Source: Endozoicomonas acroporae (lineage in GTDB: Bacteria > Pseudomonadota > Gammaproteobacteria > Pseudomonadales > Endozoicomonadaceae). From it: a stretch of 64,000 bases of DNA. The stretch spans positions 1-64,000 of the forward strand of contig NZ_PJPV01000166.1 of NCBI RefSeq assembly GCF_002864045.1, read 5' to 3'. Under the pieces are notes generated by a model, which did not search any database, was not told the DNA's origin, and saw nothing but the letters and a program-made list of their open reading frames with translations. Every line of letters begins with the position of its first letter. Positions within the stretch are counted from its first letter, which is position 1. The position numbers and the translations under genes are program-made. This document shows positions 50,801-54,905 of this stretch, piece by piece.

Positions 50801-52947
50801 TGGTAAACGATGCCGATTTGCTCAACGACAACCTGGATACAGCAGACCAGCTAACGGTGGGTAGTGACACCATTGATGGTGGTGAGGGCAATGACATTAT
50901 TCTGAGTGACAAGGGTGAAATCGTACAACAGCTGGATAGCAATCGGATTCTGACCACTGGTCTGGTAATCAGCATTCACGGTACCCAACGTGATCAGGGC
51001 GGAGATGACCATGTTGATGGCAATGCCGGTGATGATGTCGTGATTGCCGGGTTTGGTAACGACACTATCCGTGGCGGCACAGGCAATGACATTCTGCTGG
51101 GTGACAGTGGTCAATTAAATTATGTCGACGGTGATACTGACCTGACGACACTGGACAGTGTTATGACTAGCGACGCGGACCTGGGCGGTGATGATCACAT
51201 TTCCGGGCAGTCCGGTGATGACATTATCTTTGGTGGTGCCGGCAGTGATTCACTCTTTGGTGATGGCTCAGTCAATCGTCTGGCGATGATCGATGAGTCT
51301 GATAATGACATCATCATTGGTGATCTTGGTGCCATTGCTCTCGTTAGTAACCGAGCTGTTCGAATATACAGTACAGACACCAACGTGGGTGATAGCGATA
51401 CCATCCAGGGGAATGAAGACAATGATGTTATTATTGCCGGTGCAGGTGGTGATGATGTTAAAGGCAATCAGGGGAATGATTGGATTCTGGCCGACTTTGG
51501 TGAAGTAGATCTTCGTAATGGTCAGCAGGTGCTGAGTACCGCTTCTGGTGACAGCCACAGCACAGGCGATGATATTGTCGATGCTGGTGAAGGTGAGAAC
51601 CGGATTTTGGGCGGTCTTGGTGACGATCAAATTACCGCCGGCACAGGTGCCGATGATGTGCTGGGCGACAATGGGTCATTGACGTATACAGAGACAGGCG
51701 TTGCTATAACAATTATCAGTACGGATACAACTCTGGGTGGTCGTGACACTATCCAGGCAGGCGATGGTGACAATCGCATTCTGGGTGGCTTTGGTAACGA
51801 TGAACTGACGGCAGGGGACGGTAACGATACCGTTATCGGTGATAACGGACAGGTTAATTTTGTTGGCGGTATTCGCAACGAAGTCTTCAGCACCGATATC
51901 AGTAACAGCACAGGTGGGAATGACATTATCAACCTGGGCAATGGCAGTGATCAGGCCATTGGCGGTGTTGGTAATGACCAGATGAACAATACCTCTGGTG
52001 AAACCATCATGGTTGGCGACGATGGCCGTATTGTTAATGACTCAGAAGGTCGTTACCTCACAGTTAGGACCGGAAGCACAACCATTGGTGGTAATGATCG
52101 CATTGCAGGAGGTCTGAACCGTGACATCATGATGGGTGGCTTTGGTGATGACCTCCTGGATGGACAGGCTGGTGATGATCTGATGGGGGGGGATGGCACA
52201 CAGGTGACTCGCAGCCCATCAACCATTGTTATTGAAGCGGTAGACCTGTTCACTGGTGGTGTTGATACTTTGATTGGTGGCTCTGGCCTGGATCGTATGC
52301 AGGGGCATTTTGGTGGTGACTTCTTTGATGGTGACTTCAGTGAGGACGTCATGATCGGGGAATATGGTCGTTTCACCTTTAATGCCAATACCGAAGCGCA
52401 GCAGGCGACATTTGTTGTTTCTCTGGCACAGAATGGCCTTGATTTGATCAGGGGCCAGCAGACTAACCTGTTCAGTAATTTTGCCCAGCAGTTCTTTGCG
52501 GAATCGGGACTGGGGCAGGTAGCACGAGCCAGGGCTCTGGAAACACCACTGTTTACGGAAGATGCTCAAGAAGCCTTCGCACGATTGACGCCGACTTCCC
52601 AGCAAAGAACTCTGGCTTCCAGTGAAGTAACCGCTACAGAGATTGAGGCGGAGCAGCAGGAAGTTCTGGTCGAAGAGGTACCCGTCAACGAGCAACAGGT
52701 GCCTGAAGAAGAATTGGTGCCGGTTGAAGGTGAGCCAACTGTTGAGCCAGCTTGTGAAGTTATTGGTGATGACCCTGAAGGCTTCTGTAAACCAATGGGA
52801 GTGACTCAGGTGCCTGAAAATCATTCAAGTGATGTGTCTGATACGACATTGGAGCACCAAAGCTCTGGCATTGATTTAAAGGCGGTACTGGCTGGGTTTT
52901 CTGCCTGGGCAATTGTGCGGCCTGTTAGAAAACAACGGATTCGGTGA
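29884..52947 (+). CDS. giant LEPR-motif repeat protein (surface or secreted adhesin)
   Basis: 7687 residues, ATG at 29884 with GGA seven bases upstream. It has no ordinary signal peptide. Residues 1-55 are basic and amphipathic, then LEPRLLLSADP at 56-66, the motif for which the LEPR-XLL domain is named. RTX-like GGxGxD turns lie at about 250-440 and in scattered units to 820. Residues about 1100-4000 are long runs of short Ala/Ser/Gly/Asn beta-helix-like repeats. An Ala-rich coiled coil is at about 3060-3192, and several W/Y-containing 40-residue modules occur. Calx-beta-like domains lie at about 6390-6740 and a large RTX block at about 6895-7480. The tail is Glu/Pro-rich with two cysteines (EPACEV, EGFCKP), then KAVLAGFSAWAIV and a basic end RPVRKQRIR. 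Probably exported by the neighbouring genes and shown on the surface or released; Ca2+ binding by RTX turns is likely. No frameshift found. Confidence 0.95.
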   Translation: MDKQTHNSKSYPSDIAASARKGLFPKLNRLFEKMFRQERLQERRKRLEDFFTLEQLEPRLLLSADPIAALQDNALQLEQDAKVTLQVVINETDQQQYLRLVDENNTVLGQKKISDIAAGSTITVTGSEGADSLTIDQSFLDLGEQSFVVQFDGRGGHDTVAAGNDVTDSAWQINGANEGSMGANGIVEFLDVEALQTNQADESRHVLAAINDDYHWLIDKDQDGKGVLSTLEGVEGSITQTPSNTKITFSGFDILGGSGSDYLDYSQRETGVDVNLDLETAAGFDGITGFNTVIGSQASDTLTGDGNDNLFIVGAGDKVEGNGGFDTVLFDQVDGDLKLNASTKGDAGDAVNVFEYETGTWANDGSDWSFTSSGKLEAKDVDLLAARGDDSNNRFDFSAATVDVYLDGGSGDDTLIGGSKNDLLIGGAGADQITGGDGYDQLIEVRAADFTLENNTLTIGNDGLDTLEGIESVYLKAIAKAGDVSGYRLDAGNAKHEADLDPTHADYDAAAHREYDITLVGTELDDELYASSYGDTLSGLGGADTITGGSGQDTLEEDFAGRASISDASGSYELDLAQGASEVWVFDIPAGKTSTGFTLSISTSDGTFNTDTIAWDADGWDIVRSIEKALNIPFGQIAVSKTVDGKWQLEFTGLYAGTGIASSISDSESANIVSITTNGNKSVDTLNSFDSNDTLKLSGSELVDHVDLSAFAGKSEITTFGGNDIITGTQGINIINAGKGNDSIFVTSISADSIDGGEGYDTIVADVSNVADAVSGYILDLDNSQLMLGATILSHQGFESSALIGGAGNDVLDADGFHGVSASTSLDSIAGWNALSEHTLRLTLEDGSTILDVDVSSSSTLQELIDLINAADDRGSDNPLISFDQASAELTFNGLSTLGVAGTDTSILTVLGFASGTSGTVIKGVSLSLLASLQLTSQKGNGGQDKYTGSKGTDFFIIDSEDLEVDGKDGRDILSAETTSLYTTLVIEDDKLTWSGQDVDPTDSTQTIDVSSSVTLGNLEAAELLAIDGAELLDGSSATLDLVLDAATSTASLKGSSGDNEIRLSVDGRSDVNTDKVTVELIDNTNSNEVVFYGSSADFTVSDFGWATITSGNYVAVKESSGDLTINSDLIWTGGDLKFRALNGKITVNGSIQTDNSSSTDRAGNITFAARIVEINNNVTAVGQNTASSGDITIEAIDGRNLIYGSLEQGAASILAALPVYYNVDLQSATVTIGDVKIQGKDINILARAESNPDRDMNNDDGVFGENIPIIDDLANEVEDFKLIAGVSRSDVTSKITISSGATLKGDNITIHANSIARVNASPISIGLAVAVGVLDTDAVIDIQGTLDAEGNISITGQTDNYLNIDAEPLFGLKGFAGSVAVGVLNSNSQVIVNSGSSITAGGNLTVKAATVDYSLVSAASEAGNSGKAAASVAVQVESGHTEAVLAGDVLVNGDVIVEAAQQQAELNPTSSEAIVDRVPSVLDKYEDAAKQKVAFNKKVPLGKWLQKKVKPSDRLKPTKATVGIAFVYAEDSNQVHAYLGQESADSDINVGGSLDLLATAESRLLTATSSTSSTPSQLSQVEGTAGTDTSSGEFKQVPFGAAVSVTIASLDNNAQAQVRGNTELDALGAININATAQNLTGLIAPDTTIKYVKPKLVDKSEIGGNYGIDNGDLIRFDNSDYQWGATGTPPDIGYFGAVYKFKGLDGSSLTLATENFSDGTRWELLGNQYSSLPYQFFGGDSDLYLLDNDIKSEAAGAKTSLALNFSYLDSKQTANALVKGTVKINQKADFTSAFDSFSDAPDASASRNLSITSNTNNQSVDWVGNKTATTSSIEKINKLYKLLGASESGNGVGASVFLNNITNTSTALIETGADIYADKVSVKADSDVFAVNLGYAGGSGTASLGIAGLYMQNTIDSTTIALIQSGVTLVAGADDGDVGVERLSVVADNRVDLIVAAGAMGSAGKLGVGASAAVSDITKVTKALVGSADNMTEAGSVIVNGDARIAADSGGLIIGTALSASWATGKVTPSGGETPKTENTPYGFSAAGAFIFNTINSTTTAGILNLSSFNAQHLSLKAMESSGVFAFPITYASASANKVALAAAGIGLMNDATFTVSSGIANVGSVNLTTLDVLAKNDSIVITSSVAASIAGIAESSVESNSSSIALTGNVSVNNVTADIDAYLIDVDDLTVTGKNGDGVAVSIEAKDESEVYAVALGVAYAGNGAVSATIAENNINSDIDALISGTDLTVETGKIKHQAKSEADMVSVALGASFAKDSKPDFDTKVGIAVGAAISNNMVRMNTRARVMSDSVIALPARHLDHARLDIVADNETDITAVVVGAAIGSQTGADTTVTLTGSGAEANNKVYGDTEALVDGSIIKQATSNQDTSDEAIGVFLSADVDGSVTGVVVAANLAYASATTGAGVVGGIGVSLAENTIGGDSDNGDKANSLRAVINNSDIDVTGEVSTNAESTQNIASVITAASVAVAKSESGIGAGLSGVGADAKNTVKVDIESAVKANADGHTLLADKLTIDAKDDSDILSTVVGATIAGAYSGTSSTGTLSIGVSLAENEVNTNTKAIIDNVDIGSSSRKTGSVSLNASSDAEITATAVSASLSASYSSASGGSVALSGGGAYAGNTIGGSTEALVESSDLFSNGDVSIKATNKSDIDSTTVAVSAAVAADSGSGSAGISIGAAITENTIGTSDDRLRVKALLEDSALTIDGDLNIDATNDMTVDAEVGAGSAAVVVSTNGSGLAGSGSGVGASNKIYGETLAWIANSRDINAGKITVNAINKASITSVAASASLAFGLAPSGGSVSLAVAASVAENTIDSIAGAKATGQNTGRPKFLSESLAVNATDTSTIDAQVVGVSLGAAVGESFGGTLTVGAVEATNTVANQIYANVEYLDIQARNGGVTVGSHESTTVNLKAEAASVAIAGGKVGVSLAGAGVKGTNTINNSSQALISDSKITLVPRSDYAGSSLTDELLKSDLVEFADGVYRYIGSDLDLSPDFESDGYKYDENGSRVGVAETSVESGEQFYFIDGTYRNNGATELSLEKAIAVAAALRAEALAAEAGRYESLASTAQSNADAAQALADTAQTEADRLAALADTAVEASLNASTSNAVAKAEAAELAVAAWQVELENVVKLQEIADQLQEEADVWNAISTSARSAADDAQSLAESAAAEAGLDAAGVSALKPDWSLLDLDEVKRTTPADDWELVYANADYGDQDVAVIAVNNADITSVVGAASGSVGVGKGGGAAAIGVTLSENTIGSNHITSAYIEDSQITSLNDIVVDAQSLSTIDSTVYGAGVAVAAGKFAIAGAGVGIDLDNTIGGSTSAYVNNSAMVAGNDISITADADGQVVKADAVAAAISAAIGLGGSFSISATDIDNTMAMAVSAWLNVDDSQSIAKQDYRVFAGNDIEVASHANALMKNVDATAVTFSAGLAGASGGGVDITNLVNNQVNATISGSDNSSAVIGSMGVINLQASEATDLSINVTNVALSASIGGALGIALVRNDVRSSISSKVKDTSLEAQNIYIDALADNNIHKTQAFGFAAALAAASANRADVDITNTVSAVTESAKLTAVDDIVINANATNYARADASGGAAGAVAAGAMIADIEQGNDGSDDVLVEIGDGSQLGAASITVKASGNDDLLPETIAASGGYVAGAGAQSNVTSYQAVVANIGKGVVIEADQFDLSSTLDQTVDASADAFTVALASGAGAGLNIIINSYADVNIGASTGLPGSGNPSSITAHDISISALNRFDKSRFSNGKSLRTGSGNIVGVNVMVSQTILNNHARINLTDDVQLVAEGSYDDKASLRIEARNDITTVDSITLETVSAVGGINAATSKVEANSDARVNIDGTVIENVTGKVFVTAKTDSENRASADILAVSGLSSAATGVAIATTNARNNVSIANATMKAGDVYLYAGKSSQGVLNILESSANVELTSVSTSANVAVPVPDADITETNTITLGNNADIKSMTDITIEAREGIGGSERAKESGLTLSISGVPYGVDIDREGSVTSNNQFSVADSAKVTAGVNNKSFLQIRPVAEIQSILNDSSKVSADGVINIDALTDDDKKLLFGVDNAQGEVVIPELPEDVVYLMEELALSTINFLVTQDTVIEHNGSYYQYAPQNSAEIDLKQENYSNKNRWTRLNLTLAQIESLGYPIYESSITDALASAMTGEFFVVKPRELDSPTLTFTNLSTLLFEQKAQVESWIRDHSTNAEAIARYQVQLEEINKKIDELGLSDYVHTVDAGQIVKAPDGNYYQSKIKQESILELADYSDTTLWQKTNSTSGAWDYTDTARATSKVYNQALDILMVDLPDVYAAPGSVYLQIDGKNAETLAALDNMDNLHAREGATIQIVNSTPFALRVNDAIVQDSQRVEVVGGSLKTYTPGAVQINYKDVNSIAIRGGTQSTDLGRNSDTLNEIIIYQDSDSQFIKDTYGSFTLPEVPQGMYIQGNVVNENGGAYINNREGSIEVSTQIRAETVNIFAAGDFSLNSDAWFHTNKDPRQYINYQLMRNFVYNKEGNSSSYQTGLSNTSLIYTLFKANYNVLTTNINVDNSQIVSMGKITLTARYLNINGLIQSGVNTVYLEIDENFRGGSKNVDLTNKKGQAIAGVSFANPNDSSNVKVPVDGYWDAVRKAIIIEDIVPAGGEVVISGQIISTGNGRIVAASGYASVDINNNSGYELVMNDIDNRQYREGKITIIDSKQLTKDEYQYNGSGARHTKYTGKLTAATGNDIARIDYEQQSTSNGAADSFAYKVATGSRYVWTEGQSKTKTTVRKYEKKSFNLFGDNSFGDWLVKDKSYKWETIEFTDKKPLLESESVLLPIEGAESADYKVTYIQTEGDPNVYDFDRESWTTGGGWLRKKTVHTKITVVEGLKDYYTHSLKADYDIAIDFLSGNSQPDVNITSKGDITLAGKIKMADEGTLSILSTHGAITMSDGVYAQTSQADIEAKGTARVILEGNTADKGHRVVSNTGSVYLGVVLDDNPGEGKTSSNKLYIDEISARHTVEINAGGGIFKASGGETVAISANVIELLSLGGDIGHLTIDSATRNDAGYITVEAQGNVALTEYAGDMNVNQIIAAKVAGGGSSPYGVQLTTNSGDILDGNDDEVRASSLDTSAAQQFYAESQVTNEADAVTELYHQYWNILRDNGSVDYLSDVTAYDKYNDLFEQLSGDELAEVQSRIVTLNNSLTDASEYDMAFDQLAVWIATDVSSAAGTISEFESRIQEKVNTNRPVFESILSPGIVAKLYPDTPIIGGAGNTGSAEAANIQALVSGSAIILNAYGGLGQTGDRITIDMSGGVVALEESEKEVLAQATGSDVVATDYVFYVYTGTAGDISQLDINYNDGNWTEISSLDASANGFTSVTYGDYVQVDQDGVPVLYQYTGTSDSIELTRENFDDAGSPWQLVSVTSVAPASVFNLNSGDLVMQLNSVTIQLWDDLNLQGNVNLTAQATEGIAIEHSGALSVDRIVGASWVRLNVAGALIDSGEHNTAALVSAGDLVLITKGNILSQSDGGFRVQVAESAKLSVDTVGSVDIWQIEGNVSIGGKNTSIGDLYLDDVAATGDLTFTAGLLSSFTPTTSGAGQADIVVEKISTTAGKVTLQAAGDILDAYDDANSAIINIRAQDLMLVAGGGIGSRQNQIENYLDLKLTGDVSANTRSDVYLNAIESSLSVGQITSDANVMLKSAQSILDGDQDNNNDLISLTGDSDITASSIFLESARGTIGQLGNQVEIDTTGGQLTSLSGKSSYLREVRGDLSIASLVADSDNSGGGDANIYLTVEGRVLNGNASGDTITASGLRIVAGQGIGAAGDALRTLIDHLEAEVLVGSLILNNIGALMVGGISDEMEGLLVQGSIELVAQSPLTINEDVIASAGDIMLTAMDSLATGDDLTVNAVEIDAELGNLILNAGDKFVLNLDGLLNAAQTLILNTDLGSVDSESGDINLYGSLNAATIQVSTGLGDDAVLFDVQDIDGDVDVNTGAGNDLLTINQLVSRSAEDAFVLDGEGGTDTYTIYRTGNNADYVVNVRDSGSEADGADTLTINGTSEADTFLLRANFVAAMHTDSQGEYTSTVERINYDRNINARLTLNGLDGNDSFFSDDNSTITTLDGGAGNDRFQIGQLFGLDRNTAEGTVAAGDEIATTETTLGFLSKGNSLPMVVYGGDGKDEIKVYSNKGITKLYGEDGDDSFVVRAFLKKNTLQTAGGGDVELFGGDGADDIQYSINSPLKIDGGNGTDSVVVLGTEGDDNFMITENGIFGAGLNISFDGVELAEVDGLEGDDTFYVLSTSDDVETTIIGGLGADTFNIASDVTKPIVSYSVEGRSSFVNHSVFSDDLSYNEIFVEGISLNVASKENGAIGVDRDDGEVVVSEGGVTDFYELQLNAPKPSDATIAYVTVSAARASGSDKQKTNGLADSVLISLDGQTFSESLVIDYDSATNWDDATRIYIKAVDDQAAEGHREYVISHSVRSDNPDFDQLDIDNVEVVVNDNDMGGIIVSPFSNLTVVEGGSEITFDVRLATTPEIGQVITVSLAEIIPSDWSSQLTLSTDTLTFDHTNWSGQFTVIATDDGSVENLYRAGITLSASGNYAADSVSLDIDVVDNDSGSVLITQTDGSTLVSATQQDAYQMALSKQPAAPVTVNLLNDGQVLFSSADPRFDASTNSVTFGIDDWNSPIELTLAANTGFQPETDSQPVQNPPLQPHTLSDIRGKLIIEGGTPDGKKRELTRAVMLPTEIDGPLPLVNIELNEDEQTDTLNVFNDGSIQNDSGMLTEDTITGLGMTSGKGIEYHDIEVLEVLLGSGDDGFIIENTASNVITVLHGGGGNDTLTVNDSASEGALILLGDSVQNGSTYNATSNQKTEKAREYTNPGNDVINASGAGASVVIYGGQGNDTLTGSQYSDHIAGGSGNDRVYGLDGDDHIYGDSGFNLDVATRLDLSTQILTVVNDADLLNDNLDTADQLTVGSDTIDGGEGNDIILSDKGEIVQQLDSNRILTTGLVISIHGTQRDQGGDDHVDGNAGDDVVIAGFGNDTIRGGTGNDILLGDSGQLNYVDGDTDLTTLDSVMTSDADLGGDDHISGQSGDDIIFGGAGSDSLFGDGSVNRLAMIDESDNDIIIGDLGAIALVSNRAVRIYSTDTNVGDSDTIQGNEDNDVIIAGAGGDDVKGNQGNDWILADFGEVDLRNGQQVLSTASGDSHSTGDDIVDAGEGENRILGGLGDDQITAGTGADDVLGDNGSLTYTETGVAITIISTDTTLGGRDTIQAGDGDNRILGGFGNDELTAGDGNDTVIGDNGQVNFVGGIRNEVFSTDISNSTGGNDIINLGNGSDQAIGGVGNDQMNNTSGETIMVGDDGRIVNDSEGRYLTVRTGSTTIGGNDRIAGGLNRDIMMGGFGDDLLDGQAGDDLMGGDGTQVTRSPSTIVIEAVDLFTGGVDTLIGGSGLDRMQGHFGGDFFDGDFSEDVMIGEYGRFTFNANTEAQQATFVVSLAQNGLDLIRGQQTNLFSNFAQQFFAESGLGQVARARALETPLFTEDAQEAFARLTPTSQQRTLASSEVTATEIEAEQQEVLVEEVPVNEQQVPEEELVPVEGEPTVEPACEVIGDDPEGFCKPMGVTQVPENHSSDVSDTTLEHQSSGIDLKAVLAGFSAWAIVRPVRKQRIR
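30640..31210 (+). repeat. N-terminal RTX-like repeats of the giant gene
   Basis: Codes for glycine-aspartate turns such as GGSGSDYLDY, GDGNDNLF, GGSGDDTLIGG and GGAGADQITGGDGYDQL at residues about 252-442. Placing RTX-type Ca2+ sites near the N-terminus as well as the C-terminus is unlike classic type I substrates, where they gather at the C-terminal end. Confidence 0.75.
39061..39460 (+). other. Ala-rich helical segment inside the giant protein
   Basis: Residues about 3060-3192 read as long alanine-glutamate heptads (KAIAVAAALRAEALAAEAGR ... ADAAQALADTAQTEADRLAA ... AEAAELAVAAWQVELEN). This is a predicted coiled coil or helical rod of some 130 residues in an otherwise beta-rich protein, and may act as a stalk, a spacer or an oligomerisation point. 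Confidence 0.7.
49060..50110 (+). other. Calx-beta-like domains in the giant protein
   Basis: At residues about 6393-6740 I see two or three Calx-beta-type units: EVVVSEGGVTDFYELQLNA with VEVVVNDNDMGG as its end, then NLTVVEGGSEITFDVRLA with LDIDVVDNDSGS as its end, then a more divergent QQDAYQMALSKQPAAPV. The 'V.EGG....V.L' start and 'V.DND' end are diagnostic. These beta-sandwiches usually bind Ca2+ in surface adhesins. Confidence 0.7.
50569..52330 (+). repeat. C-terminal RTX-like repeat block of the giant gene
   Basis: Residues about 6895-7480: repeated units with GGQGNDTLTGS, GGSGNDRVYGLDGDDHIYGD, GDSGQLNYVDG, GGDDHISGQSGDDIIFGGAGSD and so on. Several long units repeat the order 'STDT..GG.D.I..G.GDN.ILGG.G.D...AG.G.D.V.GDNG', spaced roughly 70-90 residues apart, so the block grew by duplication of composite units and not only of single nonapeptides. 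Confidence 0.8.
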
Positions 52948-52982
52948 GCTTCTGATTCGGAAATTGTGTAGTGCGTGTATTT

Positions 52983-53063
52983 TCAAAAAACTCCGCATTC
53001 GGTTTCTGCCCCAACGCCATACAACTCCTTCTTGAACTGATTGGAATATTCCAGGCTATACAT
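52983..53063 (-). pseudogene. N-terminal remnant of a YafQ/RelE-type toxin gene
   Basis: ATG at 53063 overlaps the antitoxin stop (ATGTATAG), exactly as in relB-yafQ operons. The frame gives MYSLEYSNQFKKELYG, a good YafQ start, and then diverges to a TGA after about 26 codons, next to the end of the giant gene. The rest of the toxin is gone. Confidence 0.7.
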
Positions 53064-53334
53064 CACTTACCTTGCCATCAGTCAGCTCATTCATTAAGGC
53101 ACTGACAGATTCGGCGCTGTGGCCTTTGCCTTCATCCAGTTCTTTCATTGCCGCCACCGAGGTTTTATTGGGCTGCTGAACTCGCACTTCAAACGGGATG
53201 CCACCGTGATTGATGACCGCTTTGGCAAAGAGCTTAATGGCCTGAGAAGTACTTAAACCAACGGCTTCGCAGATATTAGTAAAGGCAGCCTTGGTATCGT
53301 GATCGATACGGGCGCTGAGCATTTCCTGCCTCAT
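53056..53334 (-). CDS. RelB/DinJ-family antitoxin, orphan
   Basis: A 92-residue protein with ATG at 53334 and GGAGAG nine bases upstream. The N-terminal ribbon-helix-helix LSARIDHDTKAAFTNICEAVGLSTSQAIKLFAKAVINHGGIPF is the RelB/DinJ signature; the C-terminal part (AAMKELDEGKGHS) would wrap the toxin. The partner gene is reduced to 26 codons (52983-53063), so this antitoxin is orphaned. It may still repress its own promoter or neutralise related toxins elsewhere in the genome (inference). Confidence 0.9.
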   Translation of the reverse strand: MRQEMLSARIDHDTKAAFTNICEAVGLSTSQAIKLFAKAVINHGGIPFEVRVQQPNKTSVAAMKELDEGKGHSAESVSALMNELTDGKVSDV

Positions 53335-53360
53335 TTTTCACTCTCCATAAGTTGAATTTG

Positions 53361-53387
53361 TCTTACATTGTTATACATTGTATGACA
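53361..53387. promoter_or_regulatory. likely RelB operator
   Basis: GTC-TTACATTG-TTATACATTG-TATGAC upstream of the antitoxin gene: a TACATTG direct repeat inside a larger imperfect palindrome (GTC...GAC). Ribbon-helix-helix antitoxins bind such paired sites, and the place between the ribosome site and the likely promoter fits self-repression. Confidence 0.5.
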
Positions 53388-53421
53388 AATTATAGAAAGA
53401 TATCGGAGATATTCAAGTGCA

Positions 53422-53844
53422 GTGGATGCCGCTTCCCTGGGCAAAATCCGCAAGCTGTATGCCATTGAAGAAGAGATCAAAGGACTCACCGCACCAGAGA
53501 AAAAAGTCTGGCGACAGGAAGACAGTAAGCGACTGCTTGATGACCTGAACCAGTGGTCAAAAGTGTTGGTTTACTGTGAAGACGGACACCTCAACATTAG
53601 CAATGCAGCGGCTGAGAACGCTATCCGCCCCTTCACTGAGGGTAGCCGTAACTGGCTCTTTGCTGATAGCCCGAAAGGTGCCAAAGCGAGTGCAATCTAC
53701 TACAGCCTGATCGAAAGCGCGAAGGCCAATGGGCTGGAACCGTTCGAATACCTGAGTCACATTTTGAAAGAACTGCCTTATGCCGACACGGTTGAGAAAC
53801 TGGAGCAGCTTCTGCCCTGGTCAGTGAAAGCATCAAAAGGATAA
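53422..53844 (+). pseudogene. 3' fragment of an IS66-type transposase
   Basis: An open frame of 140 residues that matches only the C-terminal third of IS66 transposases: LYAIEEEIKGLTAPEK, the C-terminal catalytic part ISNAAAENAIRPFTEGSRNWLF, and SLIESAKANGLEPFEYLSHIL with EQLLPWSV at the end. The N-terminus and first catalytic residues are missing. It is from a different IS66 subtype than the copy at 17.8-19.4 kb. The broken left edge lies near 53415, between the antitoxin promoter and this fragment. Confidence 0.88.
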
Positions 53845-53985
53845 GTCATAAAGTTTGGGCTGGCTATGACGGTGGTTTTATTGGCGTTTACAATCTTTTG
53901 GTTCAACGGGCATTCTGCAGTAAGGATATTTTCAGTAAATCTGGTCATCTTTCTCAAGATGGTGCACAGATTAATGGAGGCAGAT

Positions 53986-54750
53986 TCACCAACCTTGCCA
54001 TTTTCTTTTTTCAAGCCACTGTAAGGCAGAGCTTAAGGTGGCACTCTGGTTAGGCCTGATTTTATAAACATGCCACTGTTCTTCTCTGAATATATAAAGA
54101 CAAGTGCCACCAAATGACGAACCATTCAGGCTTGTGGCAGAAAACCGAACCAGTATGGCCAATGCGTCATCGCTGACTTCCACAATGACCGGATGGCGGC
54201 GATACGCATACCAGTCGGAGGGCTCGGCAATGACATCCACAGGGAGACCAAAGTAGTAATAAAGAGCCTCCTGAACACTACCTATTTCGCCTGTTTCACG
54301 GTAGCGAAATTCATTGTTATCCTGATCCATCTCTCTATTGTTTTTAAAATTTAACTTCAGGTCTTCCCGCAATTTGGCGTCCAGCGCACCCAACCCGTAA
54401 AAGATCTCAGCTCCCTGCTGTGTCAGGGTTCTGCTGATCGTCACTGGCTTGCCTTGTTTGATGGCGTGCCAACACTGACCGTCTCCGGACTCAAGCAATA
54501 ATGCACAAGGTGGGTCGCTTAATGGAGTAACCCTTGCGACCACCTCTTTTTCCATCCTCACACCATAAGAAGTCGTTCTTTCAAGATAAAAACGCCCCCG
54601 GGCAAACCGCATGGCATGGTGCAGCTCCATTAAAACCATGGAGTTTTGTATGGCGTTGGTCAGAGCCTTGAGTATCGAAGCTGCCTGTTCTTGTGTGAGC
54701 TTCTGGGCTGACTGTCTTCGAGAGTATTCTGGCCATTGATTCCAGCTCAT
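53986..54750 (-). CDS. hypothetical protein
   Basis: I start it at ATG 54750 (254 residues, AAGG five bases upstream); in-frame ATGs at 54789 and 54816 are possible. It has an N-terminal helix (AQKLTQEQAASILKALTNAIQ), then a beta-rich region ending in HVYKIRPNQSATLSSALQWLEKRKW. No signal peptide, membrane segment or known motif is visible to me. It could be a type III or IV effector, an immunity protein or a house protein; the sequence does not say. It stands between an IS66 fragment and the broken recD2 gene and seems intact. Confidence 0.65.
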   Translation of the reverse strand: MSWNQWPEYSRRQSAQKLTQEQAASILKALTNAIQNSMVLMELHHAMRFARGRFYLERTTSYGVRMEKEVVARVTPLSDPPCALLLESGDGQCWHAIKQGKPVTISRTLTQQGAEIFYGLGALDAKLREDLKLNFKNNREMDQDNNEFRYRETGEIGSVQEALYYYFGLPVDVIAEPSDWYAYRRHPVIVEVSDDALAILVRFSATSLNGSSFGGTCLYIFREEQWHVYKIRPNQSATLSSALQWLEKRKWQGW

Positions 54751-54864
54751 AAACCTTACTTCATTATTTGGTTGCCTGTTGGTAACCATAGTCTCGAAAT
54801 AGCTCCGAAACCACAAACCTCAAACAGTCTGAGATCGTATTGCTGAATTGCCTTCGTTCAGCAG

Positions 54865-54905
54865 AACGGGGAAGGGAATTTTTTCCCGTTACCCGTTTTT
54901 ACAGT
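54865..54905. other. hairpin with T-run
   Basis: AACGGG...CCCGTT with an A/T-rich loop, then ACCCGTTTTT. It has the look of a plus-strand terminator, but no intact plus-strand gene ends here, so it may be left from a lost gene. The rest of 54817-55086 holds nothing I can name. Confidence 0.35.

Noticed and set aside
33000-51000. Many open frames opposite or out of frame with the giant gene
   Set aside because: They mirror the low-complexity codon repeats (Ala/Ser/Gly/Asp) and carry no independent signals.
30640-52330. Repetitive DNA in the giant gene as CRISPR or tandem array
   Set aside because: The repeats are degenerate at DNA level, in frame, and encode RTX-like and beta-helix-like protein units; no constant repeat-spacer pattern.
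29884-52947. Giant protein as a type V autotransporter or two-partner substrate
   Set aside because: There is no Sec signal peptide with an extended region, no TPS domain and no C-terminal beta-barrel; neighbours are adaptors and TolC.
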